Below are positions 7,887 through 15,561 of a stretch of DNA of 64,000 nucleotides, in pieces; the first letter of the stretch is position 1, and each line of letters begins with the position of its first letter. Where the stretch lies: the NCBI RefSeq assembly GCF_004799685.1, contig NZ_CP031311.1, positions 1,798,001 through 1,862,000 on the forward strand, given 5' to 3'. This stretch comes from Halobellus limi. Its GTDB lineage: Archaea > Halobacteriota > Halobacteria > Halobacteriales > Haloferacaceae. Under the pieces are notes generated by a model. That model did no database searches. It worked only from the letters and a program-made list of their open reading frames with translations, and was not told where the DNA came from. The translations under genes and the position numbers were made by a program.

Positions 7887-8678
7887 TCAGTCGGTCGTGA
7901 TGCCCACTTCGTCGACGGGACGGCTGAGTTCGACGACGGTGCCCTCGTGTCGACACGTCTCGAGCGCGTGTTTCGCGTCCATCCCCGCGACGTGGGGATT
8001 CGAGGCGACGCCGACGCCGACTTTGAGTTCGACCCCCGCCTCCGCTTCGACGTGGTCGATCGCGTCGCGGTAGTCGTCGCCGTCCATCGCCGGACAGATC
8101 GAGATGATGTTGTCGCCGCCGACGAAGAAGGAGAGCGCGCCGTACTCCTCGCGGAGGTACCGCATCAGGGTCGCGTACCCCTGTTCGATCTGGATGAACG
8201 AGTCGAACTCGTTGAGCTGATCGGTGTACTTGCCGGTCGCGTCGTTGACGTCGAAGTGTGCGATCTGGACGTCGGAACTCGTCCGCTCCGGCTCGGCGAG
8301 GAACTCCCCCGACAGCACTTCGCGACGGTCGCCGTCCTGGGCCGATCCCGCGTGTTGGAGCCCGGCCGTCGCCGCTTCGAGCGCTTCGACCGGGGAGGCG
8401 TCGATACCGGTGCCGAGGCTGATCGTGACCGGATACCGGTTCCCGATCGTCTCCTGTAGCAGGCGGTGGTCGTCGGCGTCGAGCCCGTTGGTGATCGCGA
8501 CCATGTTGTCGAAGCGCGTGAAGAAGACGTACCCGTCGCGACTCCCGACGAACTGTGCCAGGTCGGCGAAGAGCCGGGACTGGAGCGTCTGGAGGTCCAT
8601 CTCGCGTCGGGGTTCCGGCGTCACGGTCCACGGCCCGTAGTTGTCGATCTGAACGAGGGTGAGCTGGGAGTTCGTCAC
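7887..8678 (-). CDS. arfA: GTP cyclohydrolase III (GTP cyclohydrolase IIa)
   Basis: A 263-residue archaeal enzyme that converts GTP to 2-amino-5-formylamino-6-ribosylamino-4(3H)-pyrimidinone 5'-phosphate, feeding riboflavin and F420 synthesis. The protein is a tandem of two nucleotidyl-cyclase-like halves. The first contains VFFTRFDNMVAITNG and SLGTGIDASPVEAL, the second ALSFFVGGDNIISI and VGVGVASNPHVA. The metal-binding aspartates sit in the F(T/V).(F/G)DN segments. Length and order match the archaeal family throughout. A palindromic TATA element (GCATATATGC) stands at 8698-8707. Confidence 0.92.
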   Translation of the reverse strand: MTNSQLTLVQIDNYGPWTVTPEPRREMDLQTLQSRLFADLAQFVGSRDGYVFFTRFDNMVAITNGLDADDHRLLQETIGNRYPVTISLGTGIDASPVEALEAATAGLQHAGSAQDGDRREVLSGEFLAEPERTSSDVQIAHFDVNDATGKYTDQLNEFDSFIQIEQGYATLMRYLREEYGALSFFVGGDNIISICPAMDGDDYRDAIDHVEAEAGVELKVGVGVASNPHVAGMDAKHALETCRHEGTVVELSRPVDEVGITTD

Positions 8679-8697
8679 AGTCGTTTTCTGGGACCTC

Positions 8698-8707
8698 GCA
8701 TATATGC
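8698..8707 (-). promoter_or_regulatory. TATA box of the GTP cyclohydrolase III gene
   Basis: GCATATATGC lies 20-29 bp before the start codon at 8678, within an AT-rich patch (8690-8745). The spacing suggests a leaderless transcript. Confidence 0.55.
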
Positions 8708-8815
8708 CTCTTTCCGTATCAGATTAGATTACCTTCTCAGTTCTGAGATAGCGCGGGACCGACCCGTCCGTCACCCCGAACGGATCGCGACGCCTGCGGG
8801 CGCGCCCGTCACGTT

Positions 8816-8825
8816 CAATATTTAC
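8816..8825 (+). promoter_or_regulatory. TATA box of the HAD phosphatase gene
   Basis: CAATATTTAC ends 19 bases before the ATG at 8844, with no Shine-Dalgarno sequence between. It therefore supports that start codon and a leaderless transcript. Confidence 0.5.
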
Positions 8826-8843
8826 ACCTCCCTACGGCGTCCG

Positions 8844-9656
8844 ATGGGTGTTCGCGGAGTCATCTTCGACGTCGACGGGACGCTGGTGCGAGGCGAGGAA
8901 CCGATAGCCGGCGCGGGGGCCGGACTCGACGCCGTCGACGCGACGGGGCTGCGCCGCCTGCTGGTCTCGAACAACCCGACGAAGCCGCCCGAGGCGTACG
9001 AGCGCCGGCTCCGTCGCGCGGGCTTCGCCGTCGATCCGAGCGAAGTCATCACCGCCGGGTCCGTGACCGCGCGCTACCTCTCGGAGAACCACCCGGAAGA
9101 CGAGATCGCCGTCGTCGGCGAGTCGGGCCTGATCGATCTGCTCCGGGCGGCCGGACTCGCGGTCGATCCCCTCGGCGGCGACGCTTCCCCTCGGGCCCCG
9201 GACGTCCTCGTCGCCTCCGTCGATCGGGAGTTCTCCTACGAGACGCTCCGGCGCTGCCTGCAGGTCCTCGAAGACCGGTCCGTCACGTTCGTCGGGACCG
9301 ATCCGGACGTCGTCATTCCCGCCGCGGACGGCGACGCGCCGGGGTCGGGCGCCATCATCGACGCCATCGCGAACGTCGCGGGTCGCGACCCGTCGGTCGT
9401 TCTCGGGAAGCCGAGCGAGAGCGCCCGAGAGATGGCGCTCGAACGGCTCGGTCTCCCCCCGGAAGACGTCCTCGTCGTCGGCGACCGACTCGATACCGAC
9501 GTCGCCTTCGGCGAACGCGCCGGGATGACGACGGCGCTGGTCCGGACCGGGATCGCCGGCGCGACCGATCCCGGGGCGCCCGGGATCGACCCGGATTACG
9601 TGCTCGACTCCCTCGAAGGACTCGATTCCGTTCTCGACGACCTCGCGACGTCCTGA
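8844..9656 (+). CDS. HAD-IIA superfamily phosphatase (NagD/p-nitrophenylphosphatase-like)
   Basis: A 270-residue HAD hydrolase. Motif I is VIFDVDGTLV with nucleophile Asp and acid/base Asp two residues on. Motif II is LLVSNNPTK, motif III includes the Lys of VLGKPS, and motif IV is VLVVGDRLDTDV. The C2 cap domain between motifs II and III is of the NagD type. Members dephosphorylate small sugar or nucleotide phosphates. The start at 8844 is set by the motif beginning four residues later and by the TATA box just upstream. The substrate is not predictable. Confidence 0.88.
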   Translation: MGVRGVIFDVDGTLVRGEEPIAGAGAGLDAVDATGLRRLLVSNNPTKPPEAYERRLRRAGFAVDPSEVITAGSVTARYLSENHPEDEIAVVGESGLIDLLRAAGLAVDPLGGDASPRAPDVLVASVDREFSYETLRRCLQVLEDRSVTFVGTDPDVVIPAADGDAPGSGAIIDAIANVAGRDPSVVLGKPSESAREMALERLGLPPEDVLVVGDRLDTDVAFGERAGMTTALVRTGIAGATDPGAPGIDPDYVLDSLEGLDSVLDDLATS

Positions 9657-9727
9657 TCGCGGGAAGTGCCGAACGTAGGCAACAATAGTTATTGATCCTG
9701 CGACGAAACGTTCAACGAGGTAAAACG

Positions 9728-10318
9728 ATGAGCAAACAGATCCTGATGATCGTCGGCGACTTCGGCGAGGACTACGAGACGATGGTACCGTACCAGGCCC
9801 TAGAGATGGTCGGCCACGAGGTCGACACCGTCTGTCCGGAGAAGGAGGCCGGAGACACGGTCAAGACGGCGGTTCACGACTTCCGCGGCGATCAGACGTA
9901 CCTCGAGACGCGCGGGCACGACTTCGAGGTGAACGCGACGATGGACGAGATCGACCCGGCCGACTACGACGCGCTCGTCGTCCCCGGCGGGCGGGCCCCG
10001 GAGTACCTCCGCACGTACGAGGAAGTCTTAGACGCGGTCAGGCACTTCTTCGAGGAGGACAAGCCGGTCGCGGCGGTCTGCCACGGGCCGCAGATCCTCG
10101 CCGCCGCCGGCGTCCTCAACGGCTACGAGATGACGGCGTACCCGGCGGTTCGGGCGGAAGTCGAGGCCGCCGGCTGTTCGTGGGTCGACGAGGTCACCGT
10201 CGACGGCAACCTCGTGACGGGGCAGGCCTGGCCCGACCACCCCGAGTGGCTGGCGGCGTTTCTCGACCTCCTCGGGACGGAGATCGAGACCGGCGAGGCC
10301 GCCGTCGCCGACGATTAG
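9728..10318 (+). CDS. DJ-1/PfpI family protein
   Basis: A 196-residue class I glutamine amidotransferase-like protein. The nucleophile elbow is AAVCHGPQIL, with Cys next to the conserved His, as in PfpI/YhbO proteins. VVPGGRAPEYLR supplies the other conserved segment, and WVDEVTVDGNLVTGQ is typical. Such proteins act as glyoxalase III or protein/nucleotide deglycases or stress chaperones; which one applies here is open. Unlike its neighbours it has a leader with a Shine-Dalgarno GAGGT at 9717-9721 and a TATA-like element at 9684-9693. Confidence 0.88.
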   Translation: MSKQILMIVGDFGEDYETMVPYQALEMVGHEVDTVCPEKEAGDTVKTAVHDFRGDQTYLETRGHDFEVNATMDEIDPADYDALVVPGGRAPEYLRTYEEVLDAVRHFFEEDKPVAAVCHGPQILAAAGVLNGYEMTAYPAVRAEVEAAGCSWVDEVTVDGNLVTGQAWPDHPEWLAAFLDLLGTEIETGEAAVADD

Positions 10319-10385
10319 GGTCGGACGTGTCGCCGTCGTCGACGAGTCGATCCGGACGCGCGTCGTCGGCGACGAGCGCGGGATT

Positions 10386-10463
10386 GGACGGGCCGTCGTC
10401 GTTGAGGAGTGATGCCGGACGGGCCGTCGTCGTCGACAATAGAGGCCGGACGGGCCGTCGTCG
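10386..10463. repeat. About 30-bp tandem repeats in a non-coding gap
   Basis: The 17-mer GGACGGGCCGTCGTCGT starts at 10386, 10417 and 10447 (spacings 31 and 30), separated by variable bases. A degenerate relative precedes it from about 10336. The block fills much of the 294-bp gap between the PfpI gene and the next small gene. Confidence 0.75.
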
Positions 10464-10612
10464 TCCACGAGTGAGGCGCCGAAACGGGAGTCGACGCGGC
10501 CGCCGCAGGGGAACCGTCCTGTCCACGCTCCCGTACGTATCCGCCGCGGACGACCGAGTGGTGTGGTACCGTCTGACAAAGGTTTATGTACTATCGAGAC
10601 GTTCCTGAGAGT

Positions 10613-10786
10613 ATGGACAGTCAGCCGAACAGTCCGTACGTCTACTCCGAGGACGTCTCGGAGCCGGCCGAACCGTACGTCTCGCACGACGAAGTCGAAG
10701 AAGACGCCTTGCCCGACCCCGAGGGTCGAGACGTGATCATCGCGGACGGACAGGCGATGAGTTACCGCGCGTACCACCGGCGGTGA
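10613..10786 (+). CDS. Small acidic protein, unknown function
   Basis: A 57-residue acidic protein (Asp/Glu with Tyr-rich ends: SPYVYSEDV near the N-terminus, MSYRAYHRR at the C-terminus). There are no cysteines and no membrane segment. A strong TATA-like sequence (GGTTTATGTA, 10581-10590) lies 23 bp before the ATG. This supports a real leaderless gene and argues against the Met nine codons upstream, which would lie inside the promoter. I do not recognise the family. Confidence 0.6.
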   Translation: MDSQPNSPYVYSEDVSEPAEPYVSHDEVEEDALPDPEGRDVIIADGQAMSYRAYHRR

Positions 10787-10832
10787 ACTCGTTTTCGGAA
10801 CTGTTCGATCGAGGCGGCGAGAGCCGCTCGCC

Positions 10833-11231
10833 CTAGAACGCGTCGCCGTGGACCGTCGCGTCCGCGTGGAGTTCCTCGCGGAGCGCCGAGTGGACGTGAC
10901 AGATGCCCTTCGCGCGCTCGAGGATCTCGTCGAGCGTCTCCTCGTCGAGGTCCGCCTCGACGTAGATGTCGAAGCGGATCGCTTCGAGGTCGTCGTCCTC
11001 GTCGAGGTCCGCGTCGGCGTCGATCTGGACCTTGCCGAGGTCGTCGTGGCCGCGCTGTTGGCCGCCGACGCGGAAGGCCGGCAGGAAGCAGGAGGCGTAG
11101 TCGGCGACGAGAACGGCGTTGGGGTTCGGTCCCTCCTCGTCGGTCGCGTCGATGGTGAGCTCGAAGTCGCCCACCTGGCTGGTGCTCGCGAACCCTTCCT
11201 CGCTGACGGTCGAAGTCTGAATGTCGCTCAT
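10833..11231 (-). CDS. OsmC family protein
   Basis: A 132-residue protein of the OsmC/Ohr fold. It contains a beta strand segment GDFELTIDATDEEGPNPNAVLVADYASCFLPAF in which the family Cys sits in the central helix (YASC), and a C-terminal helix with a second Cys (GICHVHSAL). The two cysteines give peroxidase activity against organic hydroperoxides in Ohr/OsmC proteins. A TATA-like CCTTTAGG (minus strand, 11259-11266) lies 28 bp before the start. Its role is probably redox defence; the substrate is unproven. Confidence 0.85.
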   Translation of the reverse strand: MSDIQTSTVSEEGFASTSQVGDFELTIDATDEEGPNPNAVLVADYASCFLPAFRVGGQQRGHDDLGKVQIDADADLDEDDDLEAIRFDIYVEADLDEETLDEILERAKGICHVHSALREELHADATVHGDAF

Positions 11232-11363
11232 TCTGACTGAGGGGACGGTCGGGAGCGCCCTAAAGGTTGGCTACCGGGTCGTTTTCGCCCCGATCTGTGA
11301 CCGACGAGAGCGCGGACCGAACCGGCGTGGTGCGGGCGGTTCCGGCGCTACGCCGCTCTGACG

Positions 11364-12086
11364 CTACTCCAGGGTGAACGACTCGTCGCCGTCGAGGACG
11401 TGAACGTCCGCCGAGGAGCCGGTCGCCTTCACCTCGCGGACGAAGTCGTCGGTGTCGATCTCGATCGGCGGGAACGAGTCGTAGTGCATCGGGAAGACGT
11501 GATCGACGTTCAGCCAGTCGGTGGCGATGGCCGCCTGCACCGGGCCCATCGTGAAGTGGTCGCCGACGGGCAGCGCCGCGGCGTCCGGCTCCAGGTACGG
11601 CCCGATGACGTCTTTCATTTCGGACATCAGCCCGGTGTCGCCGGCGTGATAGAACGTCGTCGCGTCGGCGTCGGACTCCTGGGTGGGCTTCTTGTCGCTG
11701 ATCAGGAAGCCGACGGGGACGCCGAGGCTGGTCTCATAACCCGTGTTGAGTCCGTTCGTGTGGTCCGCCCGGTGCATCGTCACGAAGGCCTCGCCGCACT
11801 CGACGGTGCCGCCGATGTTCATCCCGATACTCTCCCCGAAGCCGACCTCGGACTCCATATAGCCGGTCATCTCGGGGACGCCGACGACCGTCGCGTCGGT
11901 GAATTCCCCGGCGTCGCTGATGTGGTCGGCGTGGCCGTGCGTCAAGAGCAGGTAGTCCGGGGTCTCGACGTCCGCCGCCGAGAGGTCGGTCTTGGGGTTG
12001 TCGAAGAACGGGTCGATCAGGAAGGTTGTGCCGTCGACGTCGACGTGCCACGTCGAGTGGCCGTGCCAAGTGAGTTCCATCGTCAT
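11364..12086 (-). CDS. UPF0173-type metallo-beta-lactamase fold hydrolase
   Basis: A 240-residue MBL-fold protein. The zinc motif [11 protein letters not shown] (HxHxDH) is intact, with the N-terminal [10 protein letters not shown] of the UPF0173 family, a further His in [15 protein letters not shown] (Asp ligand) and FPMHYD (His). The physiological substrate of this family is unknown; homologues have weak lactonase-like or nuclease-like assignments. A TATA-like CTTTATTGT (minus strand, 12114-12122) stands 28 bp before the start. Confidence 0.85.
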   Translation of the reverse strand: MTMELTWHGHSTWHVDVDGTTFLIDPFFDNPKTDLSAADVETPDYLLLTHGHADHISDAGEFTDATVVGVPEMTGYMESEVGFGESIGMNIGGTVECGEAFVTMHRADHTNGLNTGYETSLGVPVGFLISDKKPTQESDADATTFYHAGDTGLMSEMKDVIGPYLEPDAAALPVGDHFTMGPVQAAIATDWLNVDHVFPMHYDSFPPIEIDTDDFVREVKATGSSADVHVLDGDESFTLE

Positions 12087-12205
12087 GTTCCACCTCTACA
12101 TTCCATCGGATCGACAATAAAGCGTACTGTAGACAGATAATCACACGCACACCTCTGTCCGCGGAGATGGAAAGAACGAAGCGACGCGCCGCCGACTGCC
12201 CGCGT

Positions 12206-12940
12206 ATGCGCACGGTCAGATTCAGAGACCCGGCGGGATCGGTTCGAACGGGCGAGTGGCACGGCGACGGCGTCTCCTTCGGCGGGGAGACCTACGACCT
12301 CGGCGACGTCGACGTGCTGCCGCCGTCGGACCCGACGAAGATCGTCTGCGTCGGCCGCAACTACGCCGACCACGCCGCGGAGATGGACAACGAGATCCCG
12401 GACCGGCCGCTGCTCTTTCTGAAGCCGCCGAACGCGCTCTCCGGACACGGCGACACGGTGACGCTGCCCGCCGGCAAGGAGCGCATCGACCACGAGGCGG
12501 AGATCGCCGTCGTGATCGGCGAGGCCGCCCGGAACGTCGACGCCGCCGACGCGATGGACCACGTTGCGGGCTTCACCTGCCTGAACGACCTCTCGAACCG
12601 CGACGACCAGCGCCGGGAGACCAACTGGGTCCGCGGGAAGGCGTTCGACAACGCCGCCCCGACGGGACCGGCGCTGGCGACGCCCGACGAGGTGCCCGCC
12701 GACGCCGACATCGAACTGCGCGTGAACGGCGAGACGAGGCAGTCCTCCTCGCGGGACCACCTCGCCTTTTCGGTGCCCGACCTCATCGAGGAGATCACGG
12801 ACTATCTGACGCTGGAACCGGGCGACGTCGTCGCGACCGGAACTCCCGGGGGCGTCGGCCCGCTGGAAGACGGCGACACAGTCGAAGTCGAACTGGAGGG
12901 CGTCGGCACCCTCGAACACGACGTCCGAATCCCGGAGTAG
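12206..12940 (+). CDS. Fumarylacetoacetate hydrolase family protein
   Basis: A 244-residue FAH-domain protein. Signature elements are IVCVGRNYADHAAEM, LFLKPPNAL, the metal-binding DHEAEIAVVIG (Glu-x-Glu), NDLSNRD, and the closing GDVVATGTPGGVG. Family members hydrolyse or decarboxylate beta-diketo acids, or act as 2-keto-3-deoxy-sugar acid hydrolases and acylpyruvases. The sequence does not decide between these. The Met before RTVRFRDP (12206) is chosen because that is where the family N-terminus begins; a Met 13 codons earlier is less likely. A probable Usp remnant follows immediately. Confidence 0.87.
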   Translation: MRTVRFRDPAGSVRTGEWHGDGVSFGGETYDLGDVDVLPPSDPTKIVCVGRNYADHAAEMDNEIPDRPLLFLKPPNALSGHGDTVTLPAGKERIDHEAEIAVVIGEAARNVDAADAMDHVAGFTCLNDLSNRDDQRRETNWVRGKAFDNAAPTGPALATPDEVPADADIELRVNGETRQSSSRDHLAFSVPDLIEEITDYLTLEPGDVVATGTPGGVGPLEDGDTVEVELEGVGTLEHDVRIPE

Positions 12941-12948
12941 AGCGGAGA

Positions 12949-13149
12949 GCGCCCGCGGCGACGGATCCGACGATCGACGCAGCGTTACGCGGTCGGTCCC
13001 TCCCCGACGAAGGCGTCGAGGAGGGACTGCTCTCGCGCGTCGTCAGCGGGTCGCTCACGCTGTCGGTGCTGGAAGACCTCGACACCTCGGTGCTCCTGGT
13101 GGAGCGCCCTCACTCGCGGTCGATCGCGGAGCGGCTGTTCGGCCGGTGA
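12949..13149 (+). pseudogene. C-terminal remnant of a Usp-domain protein
   Basis: The frame ending at the TGA at 13147-13149 reads through about 65 codons with G/C third positions. It encodes a typical haloarchaeal UspA C-terminus: SGSLTLSVLEDLDTSVLLVE, then a basic tail ending in ERLFGR. This resembles the end of universal stress domains fused to transporters or standing alone. There is no start codon or ATP-binding N-terminal part; upstream this frame is only antiframe sequence of the FAH gene. It is best read as a truncated gene end left by deletion. A short live gene with an unusual start is less likely. Confidence 0.5.
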
Positions 13150-13186
13150 GCACGTCGCCGATCCGACCCGGTCCGAAAGGACAACC

Positions 13187-13207
13187 CCTAAGTTTAGGTT
13201 CGCCTAA
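13187..13207 (+). promoter_or_regulatory. Iron-box-like triple half-site before the GMC dehydrogenase genes
   Basis: The sequence carries three alternating half-sites: CCTAA (13187-13191), TTAGG (13194-13198) and CCTAA (13203-13207). The last two form TTAGG-N4-CCTAA and the first two CCTAA-N2-TTAGG. The arrangement resembles DtxR/IdeR-type metal-regulator boxes. It ends nine bases before the GTG start at 13217 and would overlap the TATA element (TTTAGG). Binding by a DtxR-family repressor is inference. Confidence 0.5.
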
Positions 13208-13216
13208 TTCGAGGGC

Positions 13217-13828
13217 GTGGAACTGACTCGACGCGACGCCCTGGCGGCGCTGGCGGCCGCGGGCGCGACGATTGGCGGCGGCGTCCTCGCCGGGCGGATG
13301 GAGCCGCCACGCGCGGACAGCGAGGGACCGGCGTCCAACGGCTCGGACCCCTCGACGGAGCCGTCGCTGTCGACCGATCTTCTGGACCTCCTCGACGCGC
13401 TCGCCGGCGTTCTCTATCCGGACGGCGTCGATGGGCGCCGGGAGTTCGTCGAGACGTACGTGCTGGGGCGCATCGGAGACCGCCCGGACTACCGCGCCGG
13501 ACTCCAGGAGGCGGCCGCCCAGCTCGACGCCGTCGCCCGCGACTGGGAGGACGCCCCGTACGCCGACCTCGACGCCGACGCTCGCGACCGACTGCTCCGG
13601 AACCTGGGCGTCGCGGCCGCCGATCCCGACCCCGAGGGGCCGATCTCGGATCGGATCCGCTTCTTCCTCGTCGACGACCTGCTCTTCGCCTTCTACTCGT
13701 CGCCCGCCGGGGGTCGGCTCGTCGGCATCGAGAACCCGATCGGCCACCCCGGCGGCATCGAGAGCTACCAGCGCGGGACGATGCCCGACGCAGCCGGCGG
13801 CCAGAACGGCGGTGAGAGCGATGGCTGA
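13217..13828 (+). CDS. Gluconate 2-dehydrogenase subunit 3-like protein
   Basis: A 203-residue small subunit of a membrane-bound sugar or sugar-acid dehydrogenase. The N-terminus has a Tat-like signal (LTRRDALAALAAAGATIGGG). The rest is the helical gluconate 2-dehydrogenase subunit 3 domain (DLLDALAGVLYPDGV, RLLRNLGV, FFLVDDLLFAFYSSP, ending near GYQRG-like IESYQRGTM). In known complexes this subunit carries the flavoprotein through the Tat system. The GTG start at 13217 is supported by the operator/TATA just upstream. It overlaps the GMC gene by eight bases. Confidence 0.82.
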   Translation: MELTRRDALAALAAAGATIGGGVLAGRMEPPRADSEGPASNGSDPSTEPSLSTDLLDLLDALAGVLYPDGVDGRREFVETYVLGRIGDRPDYRAGLQEAAAQLDAVARDWEDAPYADLDADARDRLLRNLGVAAADPDPEGPISDRIRFFLVDDLLFAFYSSPAGGRLVGIENPIGHPGGIESYQRGTMPDAAGGQNGGESDG

Positions 13829-15428
13829 GGACGGCGGCGTCGGCGACGGCGTCGACCGCGCGCCCGCCTCCCGCGCGGACGTCTGCGTCGTCGGCTCCGG
13901 ACCCGCTGGGGCGCTCGTCGCGCACCGCCTCGCGGAGCAGGGCGCCGACGTCGTCGTGCTCGAAGCCGGCCCGCGGTTCGACTTCGCCGACCGACGCGAA
14001 CAGCAGGAGCGGCACATCCGTCCGGGGATGGACGACCCCTGGGAGATGGGCGGGCCGCGGGACGACTACACGACCGCCGGGCGTCACTACCCGCTGAACG
14101 CCGCGCGGGTGAAGGGAGTCGGCGGGTCGACCCTGCACTGGCAGGGGATGGTGATGCGCCTGCACGAGCGCGACTTCGAGATGGAGACGCGCCACGGTGT
14201 CGGCGTCGACTGGCCGATCGACTACGAGGACCTGCGGCCGTACTACGCGGACGCCGAGCGGGCCCTCGGTGTCGCGGGCGCGATGGACAACCCCTACGCG
14301 CCGCCGCGCGAGGAGCCGTATCCCCTCTCGGCCTTCCCGCCCTCCTACTCGGACTCGCTGTTCGCGGAGGCCTGCGAGCGACTCGGGATCGATATGCACT
14401 CGGTCCCGAACGCGCGCAACTCCGAACCGTACGACGGTCGCGCGCCCTGCCAGGGGTACGGGACCTGCCGGCCGGTCTGCCCCTCGGGCGCGAAGTACAC
14501 CGCCGAGTCCCACGTGGAGAAGGCCGAGTCCGCCGGCGCGCGAGTGATCGATCACGCGCCCGTCCAGCGACTCGAACACGACGACGCGGGCGACGTCGTC
14601 GAGGCCGCGGTCTACGCGACGCCGGACGGCACCGGGCACCGGCAGACCGCCCGGCGGTTCGTCCTCGCCTGCGGCGGCGTCGAGAACGCGCGCCTGCTCC
14701 TCCTCTCGGCGTCCGAACAGCACCCCGACGGCCTGGCGAACTCCTCGGACGCCGTCGGTCGCTTCTTCATGGACCACCTGTTCGCCGGCGCCGGCGGCCG
14801 ACTCGACGAACGGACGCGGCAGAACCACGTCGGGTTCATCACCAGCGAGTGCCACCAGTTCTACGACGACGAGGACCCGATCGAGGGGACGAAACTGGAG
14901 TTCCTCAACTACGCCGGCCCCTCGCCGGTGATCGAGGCGCTGCACGCCGAGACGTGGGGCGACGAGCTCTTAGCGCAACTCCGGGAGTCCTACGGCACGC
15001 ACATCGCGATGGGGGGGCTCGTCGAGCAACTGCCCGAGGCCGAGAACCGGATCACGCTCGACCCCGAACGACGCGACGATCACGGCAACCCGGTCCCGCA
15101 CGTCGAGTGGTCGCTCTCGGAGCGAACGAAGCGAGCCGTTCGACGCGCGAACGACGTCCAGCACGCGATTTTAGAAGAGCTCGGCGTCGACATCGAGTGG
15201 ACCGTCGGCCCGGAGGCGACGGGGCCCGCCTACCACCAGATGGGCACCACGCGGATGGGGACGGACCCCGACGAGAGCGTCGTCGACGCCGAGTGCCGGA
15301 CGCACGACCTCTCGAACCTCTGGGTCGTCGGCTCCTCGGTGTTCCCCACCGGCGGGGCGATGAACCCGACGCTCACCATCGCCGCGCTCTCGCTCCGTGC
15401 GGCGGCGTCGCTGTCGGCGTCGCTGTAG
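13821..15428 (+). CDS. GMC family oxidoreductase (sugar/alcohol dehydrogenase flavoprotein)
   Basis: A 535-residue FAD enzyme of the glucose-methanol-choline family. The N-terminal Rossmann motif VVGSGPAGALVA binds FAD, and VGGSTLHWQGM is the second FAD segment. A Cys-rich insertion (APCQGYGTCRPVCPSGAKY) is typical of the gluconate/2-keto-gluconate dehydrogenase branch and may bind an Fe-S cluster. The C-terminal YHQMGTTRMG and SSVFPTGGAMNPTLT carry the catalytic His/Asn region. It probably oxidises a sugar or sugar acid outside the cell with subunit 3, passing electrons to an unidentified acceptor. No cytochrome c subunit is nearby. Confidence 0.87.
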   Translation: MAEDGGVGDGVDRAPASRADVCVVGSGPAGALVAHRLAEQGADVVVLEAGPRFDFADRREQQERHIRPGMDDPWEMGGPRDDYTTAGRHYPLNAARVKGVGGSTLHWQGMVMRLHERDFEMETRHGVGVDWPIDYEDLRPYYADAERALGVAGAMDNPYAPPREEPYPLSAFPPSYSDSLFAEACERLGIDMHSVPNARNSEPYDGRAPCQGYGTCRPVCPSGAKYTAESHVEKAESAGARVIDHAPVQRLEHDDAGDVVEAAVYATPDGTGHRQTARRFVLACGGVENARLLLLSASEQHPDGLANSSDAVGRFFMDHLFAGAGGRLDERTRQNHVGFITSECHQFYDDEDPIEGTKLEFLNYAGPSPVIEALHAETWGDELLAQLRESYGTHIAMGGLVEQLPEAENRITLDPERRDDHGNPVPHVEWSLSERTKRAVRRANDVQHAILEELGVDIEWTVGPEATGPAYHQMGTTRMGTDPDESVVDAECRTHDLSNLWVVGSSVFPTGGAMNPTLTIAALSLRAAASLSASL

Positions 15429-15561
15429 GTCCCGACGGTCCCCCGTAGGCGCTCGTCGCGGACAGCCGTCCCCGACGCCGGTAGCCGCCGGCGCGTCGAA
15501 TCCGCGCCGAGCCCGCACCGGAGACGCACCCTTAAAGACCCGCGGGCGACAGCGTACGCGT

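Noticed and set aside
10336..10475. Possible CRISPR array
   Set aside because: Units are directly adjacent and degenerate, spacers are not unique 35-40-mers, and no cas gene is nearby. It is an ordinary tandem repeat.
13821..15428. Flavocytochrome gluconate dehydrogenase with cytochrome c subunit
   Set aside because: Only the flavoprotein and subunit 3 are encoded. The following gene is hisC, and no CxxCH haem-binding protein is present.
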